From Sphingobacterium griseoflavum (lineage in GTDB: Bacteria; Bacteroidota; Bacteroidia; Sphingobacteriales; Sphingobacteriaceae): 64,000 bases of DNA. Shown here in pieces: positions 47,839 to 55,057 of the stretch. The position numbers were made by a program, and so were the translations under genes. Under the pieces are notes generated by a model, which saw only the letters and a list, made by a program, of their open reading frames with translations, was not told where the DNA came from and searched no databases. The stretch covers positions 62,001 through 126,000 of the forward strand of contig NZ_BNAF01000010.1 of assembly GCF_014653155.1 (NCBI RefSeq). The letters are read 5' to 3'. Position 1 is the first letter of the stretch. Each line of letters begins with the position of its first letter.

Positions 47839-48714
47839 ATGAGAAACGTTAAAGTAGGTTTGGTGCAAATGAGCTGTACAGCAAACAAACAAGAAAATCT
47901 TGACAAGGCGATTTTTAAGGTTAGAGAAGCCGCCGAAAAAGGAGCACAAATTGTATGTTTGCAGGAACTCTTTACTTCCTTATATTTTTGCGACGTAGAA
48001 GATTACGACAACTTCGCCTTAGCAGAATCTATTCCCGGCCCATCAACCGATGCGCTGTCGGACGTGGCCAAGGAGTTGGGCGTTGTTATTATCGCGTCGC
48101 TCTTTGAGAAACGTACCGAAGGATTGTACCATAATACTACCGCTATCTTGGATGCTGACGGTAGCTACTTAGGAAAGTACCGCAAGATGCACATACCAGA
48201 TGATCCGGCATTCTATGAGAAGTTTTACTTCACGCCAGGCGATCTTGGCTACAAGGTGTTCCAAACCAAATTTGGCAAAATCGGTGTGTTGATTTGTTGG
48301 GATCAGTGGTATCCTGAGGCATCTCGCATTACGGCATTAATGGGCGCTGAAATATTATTTTACCCTACGGCAATTGGTTGGGCGACCGATCAAGATGAAG
48401 AAACGAATAAAGATCAGTACAATGCTTGGCAAACCATACAACGCTCACATGCGGTAGCTAACGGTGTGCCGGTAGTTTCTGTCAACCGTGTAGGATTCGA
48501 GCAAGACGGAGCGATGAAGTTTTGGGGAGGTAGCTTCGTCGCCAATGGACAAGGTAAATTATTGTATCTTGCTTCCCACGACAAAGAAGAAACCGAGGTT
48601 ATAGAATTGGATCTGAATCAGGCAGATTACTTTCGCAAACACTGGCCGTTCCTGCGTGATCGCCGCATAGAGACCTATGCGCCTATCACTAAAAGATTTA
48701 TAGACGAAGATTAA
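47839..48714 (+). CDS. aguB: N-carbamoylputrescine amidase
   Basis: A 291-residue nitrilase-superfamily enzyme converting N-carbamoylputrescine to putrescine, CO2 and ammonia. The ATG at 47839 starts the family's first strand (MRNVKVGLVQMSC); the upstream frame begins with TTG. The catalytic triad is visible as Glu in IVCLQELFTSLYFC, Lys in YLGKYRKMHIPDDP and Cys in IGVLICWDQWYPEASR. The conserved LMGAEILFYPTAIGW and HWPFLRDRRIETY support AguB rather than a generic amidase. The next gene is agmatine deiminase, the preceding step, which makes the assignment strong. Confidence 0.93.
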   Translation: MRNVKVGLVQMSCTANKQENLDKAIFKVREAAEKGAQIVCLQELFTSLYFCDVEDYDNFALAESIPGPSTDALSDVAKELGVVIIASLFEKRTEGLYHNTTAILDADGSYLGKYRKMHIPDDPAFYEKFYFTPGDLGYKVFQTKFGKIGVLICWDQWYPEASRITALMGAEILFYPTAIGWATDQDEETNKDQYNAWQTIQRSHAVANGVPVVSVNRVGFEQDGAMKFWGGSFVANGQGKLLYLASHDKEETEVIELDLNQADYFRKHWPFLRDRRIETYAPITKRFIDED

Positions 48715-48731
48715 TAACAATGATAACTTAT

Positions 48732-48780
48732 GACCATTTCAATAAGGTGCTTTACCCCTATTGAAATGGTCTTTATTTTT
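48732..48780 (+). terminator. hairpin between aguB and aguA
   Basis: GACCATTTCAATA (48732-48744) pairs perfectly with TATTGAAATGGTC (48759-48771), followed by TTTATTTTT. It lies only five bases before the aguA start, so it may act as an internal or attenuating terminator in the pathway operon. Confidence 0.7.
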
Positions 48781-48785
48781 ATACT

Positions 48786-49859
48786 ATGTCAGAAAAAAAG
48801 TCTTTCGATAGCACCTATTTCGAAGAGTCTCCAAAAAAACTGGGCTTTTCCTTTCCGGCCGAATGGGCACCACAAGAAGCCATGTGGCTAAGTTGGCCAC
48901 ACAAAGAAGCTTCGTGGCCCGGAAAAATTGAAAGCATCTATGCGCCCTATGCGAAATTCATAGCGGCTGTCGCCGCGGGGCAAAAGGTGCGTATCAACAT
49001 CTTGGATGAGGCTATGAAGGTATCTGCGCTATCCTATTTGGAAGAAGCGGAAGCAAGACTAGAAAATGTTGAGTTTTATTTTAACCCGACTAATGACGCT
49101 TGGTGTAGAGATCATGGTCCCGCTTTTTTGTTACATCAAGAAAGAAAAGAAAAAGCTGTTGTGGACTGGGGCTACAATGCTTGGGGCGATAAATATCCGC
49201 CATATGATTTGGATGATGTTGTACCTACACGTATAGCAACAGAGTTTGGTTTGAAGTTGTTCAACCCAAATATCGTCATGGAGGGTGGCTCTGTTGAGTT
49301 CAACGGAAAAGGAACCGTGCTGACAACCACGGCTTGCTTACTAAACGAAAACAGGAACCCACATTTGACAAAAGAACAAATAGAAACATATCTCAAAGAG
49401 TTCTATGGCCAAGAGCAAGTACTGTGGTTGGGTGACGGAATCGTGGGCGATGATACGGACGGCCACATCGATGATATCACGCGTTTTGTTAGTGACGACA
49501 CTGTACTTACTGTCGTTGAAGATGATCCAACCGACGACAATTACGAAATTTTACAAGAAAACCTTCGTACGTTGCGCACATTAAGGCTACCTGATGGCCG
49601 TCCTTTACAGATCACCGAACTCCCAATGCCATCACCAGTTATCTATGATGACACGCGCCTACCCGCCTCCTATGCCAATTTTTATATTGCAAACGAGGTT
49701 GTCGTCGTGCCTACTTTTAACGACGTAAATGACCAACGTGCTTTGGATATCATACAATCGTGCTTTCCTACACGCAAAGTAATTGGCATCGATTCGGTTG
49801 ATATTATTTGGGGCTTAGGCAGCTTCCATTGCTTAAGCCAACAGGAGCCCGCTGTGTAA
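48786..49859 (+). CDS. aguA: agmatine deiminase
   Basis: A 357-residue cytoplasmic hydrolase of the pentein fold converting agmatine to N-carbamoylputrescine and ammonia. Landmarks are AEWAPQEAMWLSWPHKEASWPGK, NDAWCRDHGPAFL (catalytic Asp region), NIVMEGGSVEFNGKGTVLTTTACLLNENRNPHL, GDDTDGHIDDITRFV (catalytic His and Asp), and the C-terminal nucleophile in GLGSFHCLSQQEPAV. Only 71 bases separate it from aguB, but a hairpin with a T tract lies between them, so relative expression may be set by partial termination. Confidence 0.95.
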   Translation: MSEKKSFDSTYFEESPKKLGFSFPAEWAPQEAMWLSWPHKEASWPGKIESIYAPYAKFIAAVAAGQKVRINILDEAMKVSALSYLEEAEARLENVEFYFNPTNDAWCRDHGPAFLLHQERKEKAVVDWGYNAWGDKYPPYDLDDVVPTRIATEFGLKLFNPNIVMEGGSVEFNGKGTVLTTTACLLNENRNPHLTKEQIETYLKEFYGQEQVLWLGDGIVGDDTDGHIDDITRFVSDDTVLTVVEDDPTDDNYEILQENLRTLRTLRLPDGRPLQITELPMPSPVIYDDTRLPASYANFYIANEVVVVPTFNDVNDQRALDIIQSCFPTRKVIGIDSVDIIWGLGSFHCLSQQEPAV

Positions 49860-50017
49860 TGATTGCTTCCAAACAGTCGGCGTCGGAAACCGTGAATACA
49901 AAGGAAAGAAAACAAGTACCCTATTGCATTCACCGCACGCTTTCGCGCTATCCTTAGCTTTTTTACTTTAATTTGAACGATCTCCATGTAAGCCCTGTTC
50001 TTAAAAAAAGAATTGCT

Positions 50018-50233
50018 ATGCAGATACAGGAACTAAACATCAATGACACCATCGTCAGCCAGGAAGACAAAACGCCAGTAGTAACATTCAATATCGATAT
50101 TTCGATTCTTTGCGATACGACGCTGGACGAATTTACGGTTAATGGGAAACTAGACACCACTTCATTGAAGGATGCCGCCTTACGTTTCTTCAGTCAAAAG
50201 ATCCAACAAAAGGATCTGGATTCGGATCTGTAG
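50018..50233 (+). CDS. small hypothetical protein
   Basis: A 71-residue frame from the ATG at 50018 (MQIQELNINDTIVSQEDK); the upstream part of the frame starts at TTG. No signal peptide or membrane segment; the sequence is mildly acidic with beta-like patterning (TPVVTFNIDISILCDTTLDEFTVNGKLD) and a helical tail (LKDAALRFFSQKIQQKD). Its regular composition suggests a real gene, but I recognise no family. It lies 158 bases after aguA on the same strand. Confidence 0.45.
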   Translation: MQIQELNINDTIVSQEDKTPVVTFNIDISILCDTTLDEFTVNGKLDTTSLKDAALRFFSQKIQQKDLDSDL

Positions 50234-50341
50234 ATCTTATAAATAGCGTATACAGCAAGGGTACAGATCGATCCAGCAGGCCTGAGCATCAAGCAGAAAT
50301 TTGCTTTTAACAAAATTTTGTTTGTGAATGATGCTTTAATT

Positions 50342-50455
50342 ATGACAACAAAACCTGATTTAAATTGTTGTATGGTGGCAGGTATGTACGGAGCAATCGC
50401 GGATCGGGATTTATTTGAGAATTTGCGAATATCGCTAAACGTATTGAAGCGCTGA
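50342..50455 (+). CDS. possible tiny ORF (37 codons)
   Basis: ATG at 50342 opens a short frame ending at TGA 50453-50455, with the sequence MTTKPDLNCCMVAGMYGAIA and a helical tail RDLFENLRISLNVLKR. It fills the otherwise empty 244 bases between the 71-residue protein and the DUF4230 gene. No promoter or family is recognised, and chance is quite possible. Confidence 0.2.
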   Translation: MTTKPDLNCCMVAGMYGAIADRDLFENLRISLNVLKR

Positions 50456-50477
50456 AATTTATTTTGAAGACATCGTT

Positions 50478-51038
50478 ATGAAAAAGCTCTTATTTGTCAT
50501 TTTAATTGTTGGTCTCCTTGGAACAATCGCGTGGATGTTGTTGGTAAAATACGATGGAAGTCCCCGTTCAGAAACTAGTCATCAACTATTGGTGGACCGT
50601 ATTGAGGCAATGGGCAAATTAGAGCTCGTAAAATATAAATTAAGCGACGTGGTAGAACATAAAACGATCAGCACTTTCTTACCGGATGCTAGCGTTCTAC
50701 TTATTGTGAAAGCTGACGCAGTTGGTTGCATTGATCTTACCAAATTAAACCCTGATAAAATTTCGGTTCAAGGAGACTCCGTTTCTCTACAGCTTCCGTC
50801 GCCAGAGATATGCTACATAAAAATAGATCATTCAGGCTCAAGGGTCTACGATACGAAGATGGCTTTCTTCCGGGAAGCAGCATTAGTTGATGAAGCCTTT
50901 AAAAGCGCGGAACGACAGGTAGAAAAAGAGGTAGCCAAATCAGACATATTGCTACAGACAAAGAACAATGCTATGCACGTTTTTCGCCCATTGTTAGAGG
51001 GATTAGGTTTTAAACGCATAAACCTTACATTCGAGTAA
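50478..51038 (+). CDS. DUF4230 family membrane-anchored protein
   Basis: A 186-residue protein with an N-terminal membrane anchor (LLFVILIVGLLGTIAWMLLV, 4-23) and an extracytoplasmic domain matching DUF4230: LELVKYKLSDVVEHKT, SVLLIVKADAVGCIDLTKLNPDKISVQGDSVSLQLPSPEI and a helical C-terminus (RQVEKEVAKSDILLQTKNNAMHVFRPLLEGLGFKRINLTF). The DUF has no assigned function. It is followed after 60 bases by an acyltransferase on the same strand. Confidence 0.8.
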   Translation: MKKLLFVILIVGLLGTIAWMLLVKYDGSPRSETSHQLLVDRIEAMGKLELVKYKLSDVVEHKTISTFLPDASVLLIVKADAVGCIDLTKLNPDKISVQGDSVSLQLPSPEICYIKIDHSGSRVYDTKMAFFREAALVDEAFKSAERQVEKEVAKSDILLQTKNNAMHVFRPLLEGLGFKRINLTFE

Positions 51039-51098
51039 GCATCTCCTGCGTAAAGTCTTATCTTGTGTTCGATTTATTGAACTAAAATTTAGATAAGC

Positions 51099-52181
51099 TT
51101 GTCAGCAGAAACGTTAACAATACAAAAGCAACATTTCCTTATACTGGATGGCTTGCGTGGCATTGCCGCCATGGTCATCGTTCTCTTCCACTTCATGGAG
51201 TGGCTGATTACCGATTTTAAGGAAAACTTTGTAGGACACGGCTTTCTCGCCGTAGACTTCTTTTTTTGTCTATCCGGATTTGTAATTGCCTATGCTTACG
51301 ATGACCGTATAAAGCACATTGGATTAAAAAAATTCTTTATTGGGCGTTTGATACGCCTACACCCGTTGGTGCTGATAGGCTCCATATTAGGATTGGTAGG
51401 ACTTCTTGTTACACCATTTTCCAAAGGGGAAGATTACAGCTTTCTTCAGCTTCTGACGCTCTTTGCCTCATCCATTTTATTGATCCCCTATCCGGTATTG
51501 CCGGAACGTGCCTTCAACCTCTTTAGTCTAAACGCACCTGCATGGACACTTTTTTGGGAATATATTGCCAACGTCGCCTATGCACTATTCCTTTTCAAAA
51601 TAAAGAAAAATATCCTTCTCATACTCACCGTATCTTTTGCAATCTATCTCTTTTACCTAAGCCATAGCTACGGAAACCTCTCGGGAGGATGGAGTAAGGA
51701 TAACTGGGAAGTAGGTGGAATTAGACTAGGCTATTCGTTCTGTGCAGGTCTTTTACTTTACCGAAATCGTTGTATTATAAAAAACAATTTAGGATTTGTG
51801 GGACTTACGATCTTGTTACTAGCGGCACTTTTCATGCCCTTTTACACGTTTAACTGGCTCTTCGAATCTATCGTTGTCATCCTGTATTTCCCTTTTCTGA
51901 TTGCTTTAGGTGCCGGGGCATCGCTGAGCAATCCTTTAGAAAAGATATGCCGCTTTTTAGGAAATCTATCTTACCCCTTGTACATGACGCACTATTGCGT
52001 TATTTGGGCTTTTGGAGCGTACCTACAAAGCCCTTCTTTTTATCAAGGCACCGTTAGTTACGTCATCGCGGTAGGTTTTTTACTATTGATAGCATTTGGC
52101 TATATCGTAATGCGTTTTATAGACAAGCCTATAAGAAAAAAAATGGCAAACATGCTATGGAAAACGAATATCAAAGATTAA
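51099..52181 (+). CDS. acyltransferase 3 family membrane protein (OafA/YrhL-like)
   Basis: A 360-residue integral membrane protein with about ten hydrophobic segments. The family's start motif LDGLRGIAAMVIVLFHFMEW lies at 16-35, with the catalytic His in LFHF, then GFLAVDFFFCLSGFVIAYAY, GRLIRLHPL and the C-terminal LSYPLYMTHYCVIW. Members transfer acetyl or other acyl groups to surface sugars. The start is notable: the frame is closed by TAG at 51090-51092, no ATG precedes the conserved motif, and TTG at 51099 is the only sensible initiator. The target glycan is unknown. Confidence 0.87.
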   Translation: MSAETLTIQKQHFLILDGLRGIAAMVIVLFHFMEWLITDFKENFVGHGFLAVDFFFCLSGFVIAYAYDDRIKHIGLKKFFIGRLIRLHPLVLIGSILGLVGLLVTPFSKGEDYSFLQLLTLFASSILLIPYPVLPERAFNLFSLNAPAWTLFWEYIANVAYALFLFKIKKNILLILTVSFAIYLFYLSHSYGNLSGGWSKDNWEVGGIRLGYSFCAGLLLYRNRCIIKNNLGFVGLTILLLAALFMPFYTFNWLFESIVVILYFPFLIALGAGASLSNPLEKICRFLGNLSYPLYMTHYCVIWAFGAYLQSPSFYQGTVSYVIAVGFLLLIAFGYIVMRFIDKPIRKKMANMLWKTNIKD

Positions 52182-52287
52182 TATCGCTGGTATTTAACCA
52201 CCTGCGTTATAGTAAGACGTTAGTAACCACATACTAAAACCGATCCTTTTTCGTTTGAATAGCAGTTCGTAATTTCATAATAATTTA

Positions 52288-52334
52288 TTAATTAGTTTGA
52301 TAAAAATCCTGATGTTCCTAGCATCAGGATTTTT
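52288..52334 (+). terminator. strong terminator with upstream TTAGTTTGA motif
   Basis: AAAAATCCTGATG (52302-52314) pairs perfectly with CATCAGGATTTTT (52322-52334) in the gap between the convergent acyltransferase and YpfJ-like genes. ATTAATTAGTTTGAT directly precedes it, as before the terminator at 47676. Confidence 0.8.
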
Positions 52335-52411
52335 GATTGATAGGTTGCTGCAGCGCCTTCAAGAGCTGCGTAGCGATATGGAGGAAGATATTTCGACACC
52401 CCCGGTTTCTC

Positions 52412-53278
52412 TTATTGGAGACTAGGATCTGCAAACGTATTTCCGGCATTGATATCACCTGTATCATAACCTTTTTTGAACCAATATGCCCGTTGTTCTG
52501 ACGTGCCGTGTGTGAAGGATTCTGGATTTGATCGACCGTAGGCCTGTTCTTGCAAATGATCGTCACCGACTGCCGCGGCGGCTTGCATGCCGGATAAGAT
52601 ATCATCGTAGTTGAGCTCTACGTCACTATATTGACCTGCATAATGAGCCCACACGCCAGCATAAAAGTCAGCCTGTAGTTCCGTCATGACGGAAATTTTA
52701 TTGTAGGCACGCTCGTCTAACTTCGCACGCATGGCATTTGTTTTGTCGAGCAGCCCTAACACATGCTGAATATGATGTCCCACTTCATGTGCAATCACAT
52801 AAGCCAGTGCAAATTCTCCTTTGGCACCATATTTCTGTTGCAGCTCTTCGTTGAAGGAAAGATCCAGATAGATTCGTTGATCTGCGGGGCAATAAAAAGG
52901 GCCAAAGCTGGACTTTCCAACACCACAACCTGCGGTTTCGACAGCTCCATTATAAACCGCAAGTCTAAGTTTGGGATAGTCGCGCCGCAAATCTGCTTGG
53001 AATACATTCCCCCACACGTCCTCCGTACTGGCAAGCACAACATCTGCGAAGTTAATTAACTTGTCCTCTACTTCGGAAGATTCGTAAGGCTCATTCGATG
53101 TGCTAACCTCGGATTGTTGCTGCAGTTGTTCAAGAATCTGTGTGGGATCACCGCCCATAAACAAGCTAATGATCACAATCACAACAGCACCAATTCCGCC
53201 GAACGCAAACTTCTTCCCGCCGCTCATGCCGCGCCTGTCTTCTATATTTCCGCTTCTACGGCCTCCTTGCCATTTCAT
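52412..53278 (-). CDS. YpfJ-type neutral zinc metallopeptidase
   Basis: A 288-residue protein. The ATG at 53278 gives the family's characteristic N-terminus MKWQGGRRSGNIEDRRG; a GTG lies seven codons upstream. A membrane segment follows (FAFGGIGAVVIVIISLFMGG, about 24-43), then an extracytoplasmic domain with GCGVGKSSFGPFYCPADQRIYLDLSF and the zinc motif HEVGHHIQHVLG (HEXXH near 161-165). The C-terminus has YGRSNPESFTHGTSEQRAYWFKKGYDTGD, typical of YpfJ. Members are presumed peptidases with no known substrate. Confidence 0.88.
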   Translation of the reverse strand: MKWQGGRRSGNIEDRRGMSGGKKFAFGGIGAVVIVIISLFMGGDPTQILEQLQQQSEVSTSNEPYESSEVEDKLINFADVVLASTEDVWGNVFQADLRRDYPKLRLAVYNGAVETAGCGVGKSSFGPFYCPADQRIYLDLSFNEELQQKYGAKGEFALAYVIAHEVGHHIQHVLGLLDKTNAMRAKLDERAYNKISVMTELQADFYAGVWAHYAGQYSDVELNYDDILSGMQAAAAVGDDHLQEQAYGRSNPESFTHGTSEQRAYWFKKGYDTGDINAGNTFADPSLQ

Positions 53279-53362
53279 AATTTCATTTTTGTTATCCACC
53301 GCAAAATGTCGGCCAAATATCTTCTATTAATTTTGTATTTTCGCCAACAAAATACCGGTATC

Positions 53363-53941
53363 ATGTCGATTGAAAAGCAACTTATAGAACGAAGCAACAG
53401 CAGCTGTGAATTATGTTCGCACAATAACAATTTAAGCGTCTACACCGTTCCTCCGCATGATCAACAAACGATAGAAACTAGCGTCTATGTGTGTCAAACC
53501 TGTTTGGATCAAATTGAAAAAAAGGAACAGCTGAACGCCAGTCATTGGCGACCACTATCGGAAAGCATGTGGTCTGCATTTCCTGCTGTACAGGTGCTTG
53601 CTTGGCGTATGTTGAGTCGTATGCGACAAGAAGCTTGGGCAGCAGACAATTTAGATATGCTGTATCTTGATGATGAAACCCTTGCTTGGGCGAAGAAGAC
53701 CGGTGATCATGAACAAGATGGGACAGTGGAATTTCATCAAGACGTTAACAATACAAGGCTGTACGACGGGGACACGGTAGTCCTCATCAAAACATTGGAT
53801 GTAAAAGGATCAACCCTGTCTGCAAAACTCGGCACCGTTGTTAAAAATATTCGCCTTGTGGCGGATAATGTGGCGCAAATCGAAGGAAAAATAGATGGCC
53901 AAACGATAATCATCTTAACAAAATATCTACGCAAAGGTTAA
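53363..53941 (+). CDS. PhnA-like (YjdM) zinc-ribbon protein
   Basis: A 192-residue cytoplasmic protein. The ATG at 53363 starts MSIEKQLIERSNSSCELC; the frame is open 83 codons further upstream but overlaps the YpfJ-like gene on the other strand. The N-terminal zinc ribbon has CELC and CQTC; the middle is helical (WSAFPAVQVLAWRMLSRM). The C-terminal PhnA domain is TRLYDGDTVVLIKTLDVKGSTLSAKLGTVVKNIRLV. Despite the name, this family is not part of the C-P lyase pathway and its role is unknown. Confidence 0.85.
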   Translation: MSIEKQLIERSNSSCELCSHNNNLSVYTVPPHDQQTIETSVYVCQTCLDQIEKKEQLNASHWRPLSESMWSAFPAVQVLAWRMLSRMRQEAWAADNLDMLYLDDETLAWAKKTGDHEQDGTVEFHQDVNNTRLYDGDTVVLIKTLDVKGSTLSAKLGTVVKNIRLVADNVAQIEGKIDGQTIIILTKYLRKG

Positions 53942-53966
53942 TCAAATGCGGTTTATGGCAGGGAGC

Positions 53967-54338
53967 TTAATTATCTAGGCTCCATTGAAAATAGGCCGCC
54001 TCAGCTACGAAATTTTCATTGCGGTATACAAATTTGAAATCTAGATAATCATCGGCGCACCCACTGATATCAGAACAGCAATATTGGCGACTAATTCGAA
54101 AATGTAATCTAAAACTCCCCTTACCTGTCGACTCATCATAACGAAACTTGAGCAAGTGTAAGTCTGTAAGCACTGGGCCACCGTCTCGATCCTTCAACTG
54201 TTCAACGACATGATCGCTGATCTGCCGTACATTTTCTTTGGAAAGAATAGCCAGCAAGTTTGAAGGTTGCGCAAGTAATCGCACAAACAATGTATTTGCT
54301 ATCGGAATCTCCAGTCTAACTATAGCGTTTATACTCAT
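53967..54338 (-). CDS. hypothetical protein overlapping the YgjP-like gene
   Basis: A 123-residue protein from the ATG at 54338, overlapping the 3' end of the YgjP-like gene by 23 bases, so it is translationally coupled. I recognise no family. The sequence MSINAIVRLEIPIANTLFVR starts with a beta-alpha pattern; the middle has a helix (SKENVRQISDHVVEQLKD) and the C-terminal half is beta-rich with a Cys pair (RISRQYCCSDISGCADDYLDFKFVYRNENFVAEAAYFQW). No signal peptide, so it is probably cytoplasmic. Confidence 0.6.
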   Translation of the reverse strand: MSINAIVRLEIPIANTLFVRLLAQPSNLLAILSKENVRQISDHVVEQLKDRDGGPVLTDLHLLKFRYDESTGKGSFRLHFRISRQYCCSDISGCADDYLDFKFVYRNENFVAEAAYFQWSLDN

Positions 54339-54957
54339 GTTGCAATATTTTTTCGAATAATCTGGCCGATGGAAAGCACTGATGAATGACAGCATCCATT
54401 GCCTTCGGTTCAACGGATAGATAAAGGCAGCAGGCTCGAAACACGCAATATTCGATCTGCTCCATAGAAGAGCGTACTAATCCTTTGTCGAAGGTTATCT
54501 TTTTTTTCGTATGAGAAACACTAAACGGGCGATGTTCATTTTTACGGAATGTTGCATCAGGTAATATACAACTAAAAAAATCTTCCCATTTTCCCATCAG
54601 CTCGATAACCTTTTGGCGCAAGAGTTCTTGCTCAAGAACATGTAACTGCCCTGTTCCAGATTTAAATCGAGAAGCGTGAACATAAATCGCTCCGTTTTTT
54701 ATGTAGCAACTCTTCGAACGCCATTGCGGCACCAGCGCCCAAGGCCTACCAAAAACATGTAGCTGCAAAGGCGGCACGTGGGGAGCCGATTTAATCTTTT
54801 CCTGTAATAAATTCCGTATGGACCAAATCGCTTCAGCTTGCGATAAGCCTGCAGGAATATATACAATCTTAGCATCCTCATCCCATCGCAAAATCTCTAT
54901 TGTCCCCGACTCTCGCAACCGAACCTCAATATTATGGTTATCCAGCTCCCAATACAT
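54316..54957 (-). CDS. YgjP-like (DUF45) protein lacking the zinc-binding active site
   Basis: A 213-residue protein from the ATG at 54957 (the frame above starts with TTG). Its overall pattern follows YgjP/WSS1-like DUF45 metallopeptidases: LHVFGRPWALVPQWRSKSCYIKNGAIYVHAS, then a helical linker, then KKKITFDKGLVRSSMEQIEYCVFRACCLYLSVEPKAMDAVIHQCFPSARLFEKIL. In active members the last stretch carries IDYVVVHELxHL and a further His; here HEL.H is replaced by RAC.L at 174-178 and the third His is absent. It is therefore probably a non-enzymatic relative. It overlaps the downstream 123-residue gene. Confidence 0.6.
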   Translation of the reverse strand: MYWELDNHNIEVRLRESGTIEILRWDEDAKIVYIPAGLSQAEAIWSIRNLLQEKIKSAPHVPPLQLHVFGRPWALVPQWRSKSCYIKNGAIYVHASRFKSGTGQLHVLEQELLRQKVIELMGKWEDFFSCILPDATFRKNEHRPFSVSHTKKKITFDKGLVRSSMEQIEYCVFRACCLYLSVEPKAMDAVIHQCFPSARLFEKILQHEYKRYS

Positions 54958-55026
54958 AGGGCAAAATACGCAAAATCCACGACTTATGTTACGCAATCGT
55001 TACGGTTTTTTAAGTCAACTTTTGTT

Positions 55027-55034
55027 AAATTTGC
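55027..55034 (+). promoter_or_regulatory. -7 promoter element of the M13 peptidase gene
   Basis: TAAATTTG matches TAnnTTTG and ends 23 bases before the ATG at 55058. The -33 TTG is not clear. Confidence 0.45.
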
Positions 55035-55057
55035 GAAGATAAACTAAATAACAATAT

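Noticed and set aside
53114..53362. Upstream extension of the PhnA-like frame
   Set aside because: It overlaps the start of the YpfJ-like gene on the other strand, and the conserved domain begins at the ATG at 53363.
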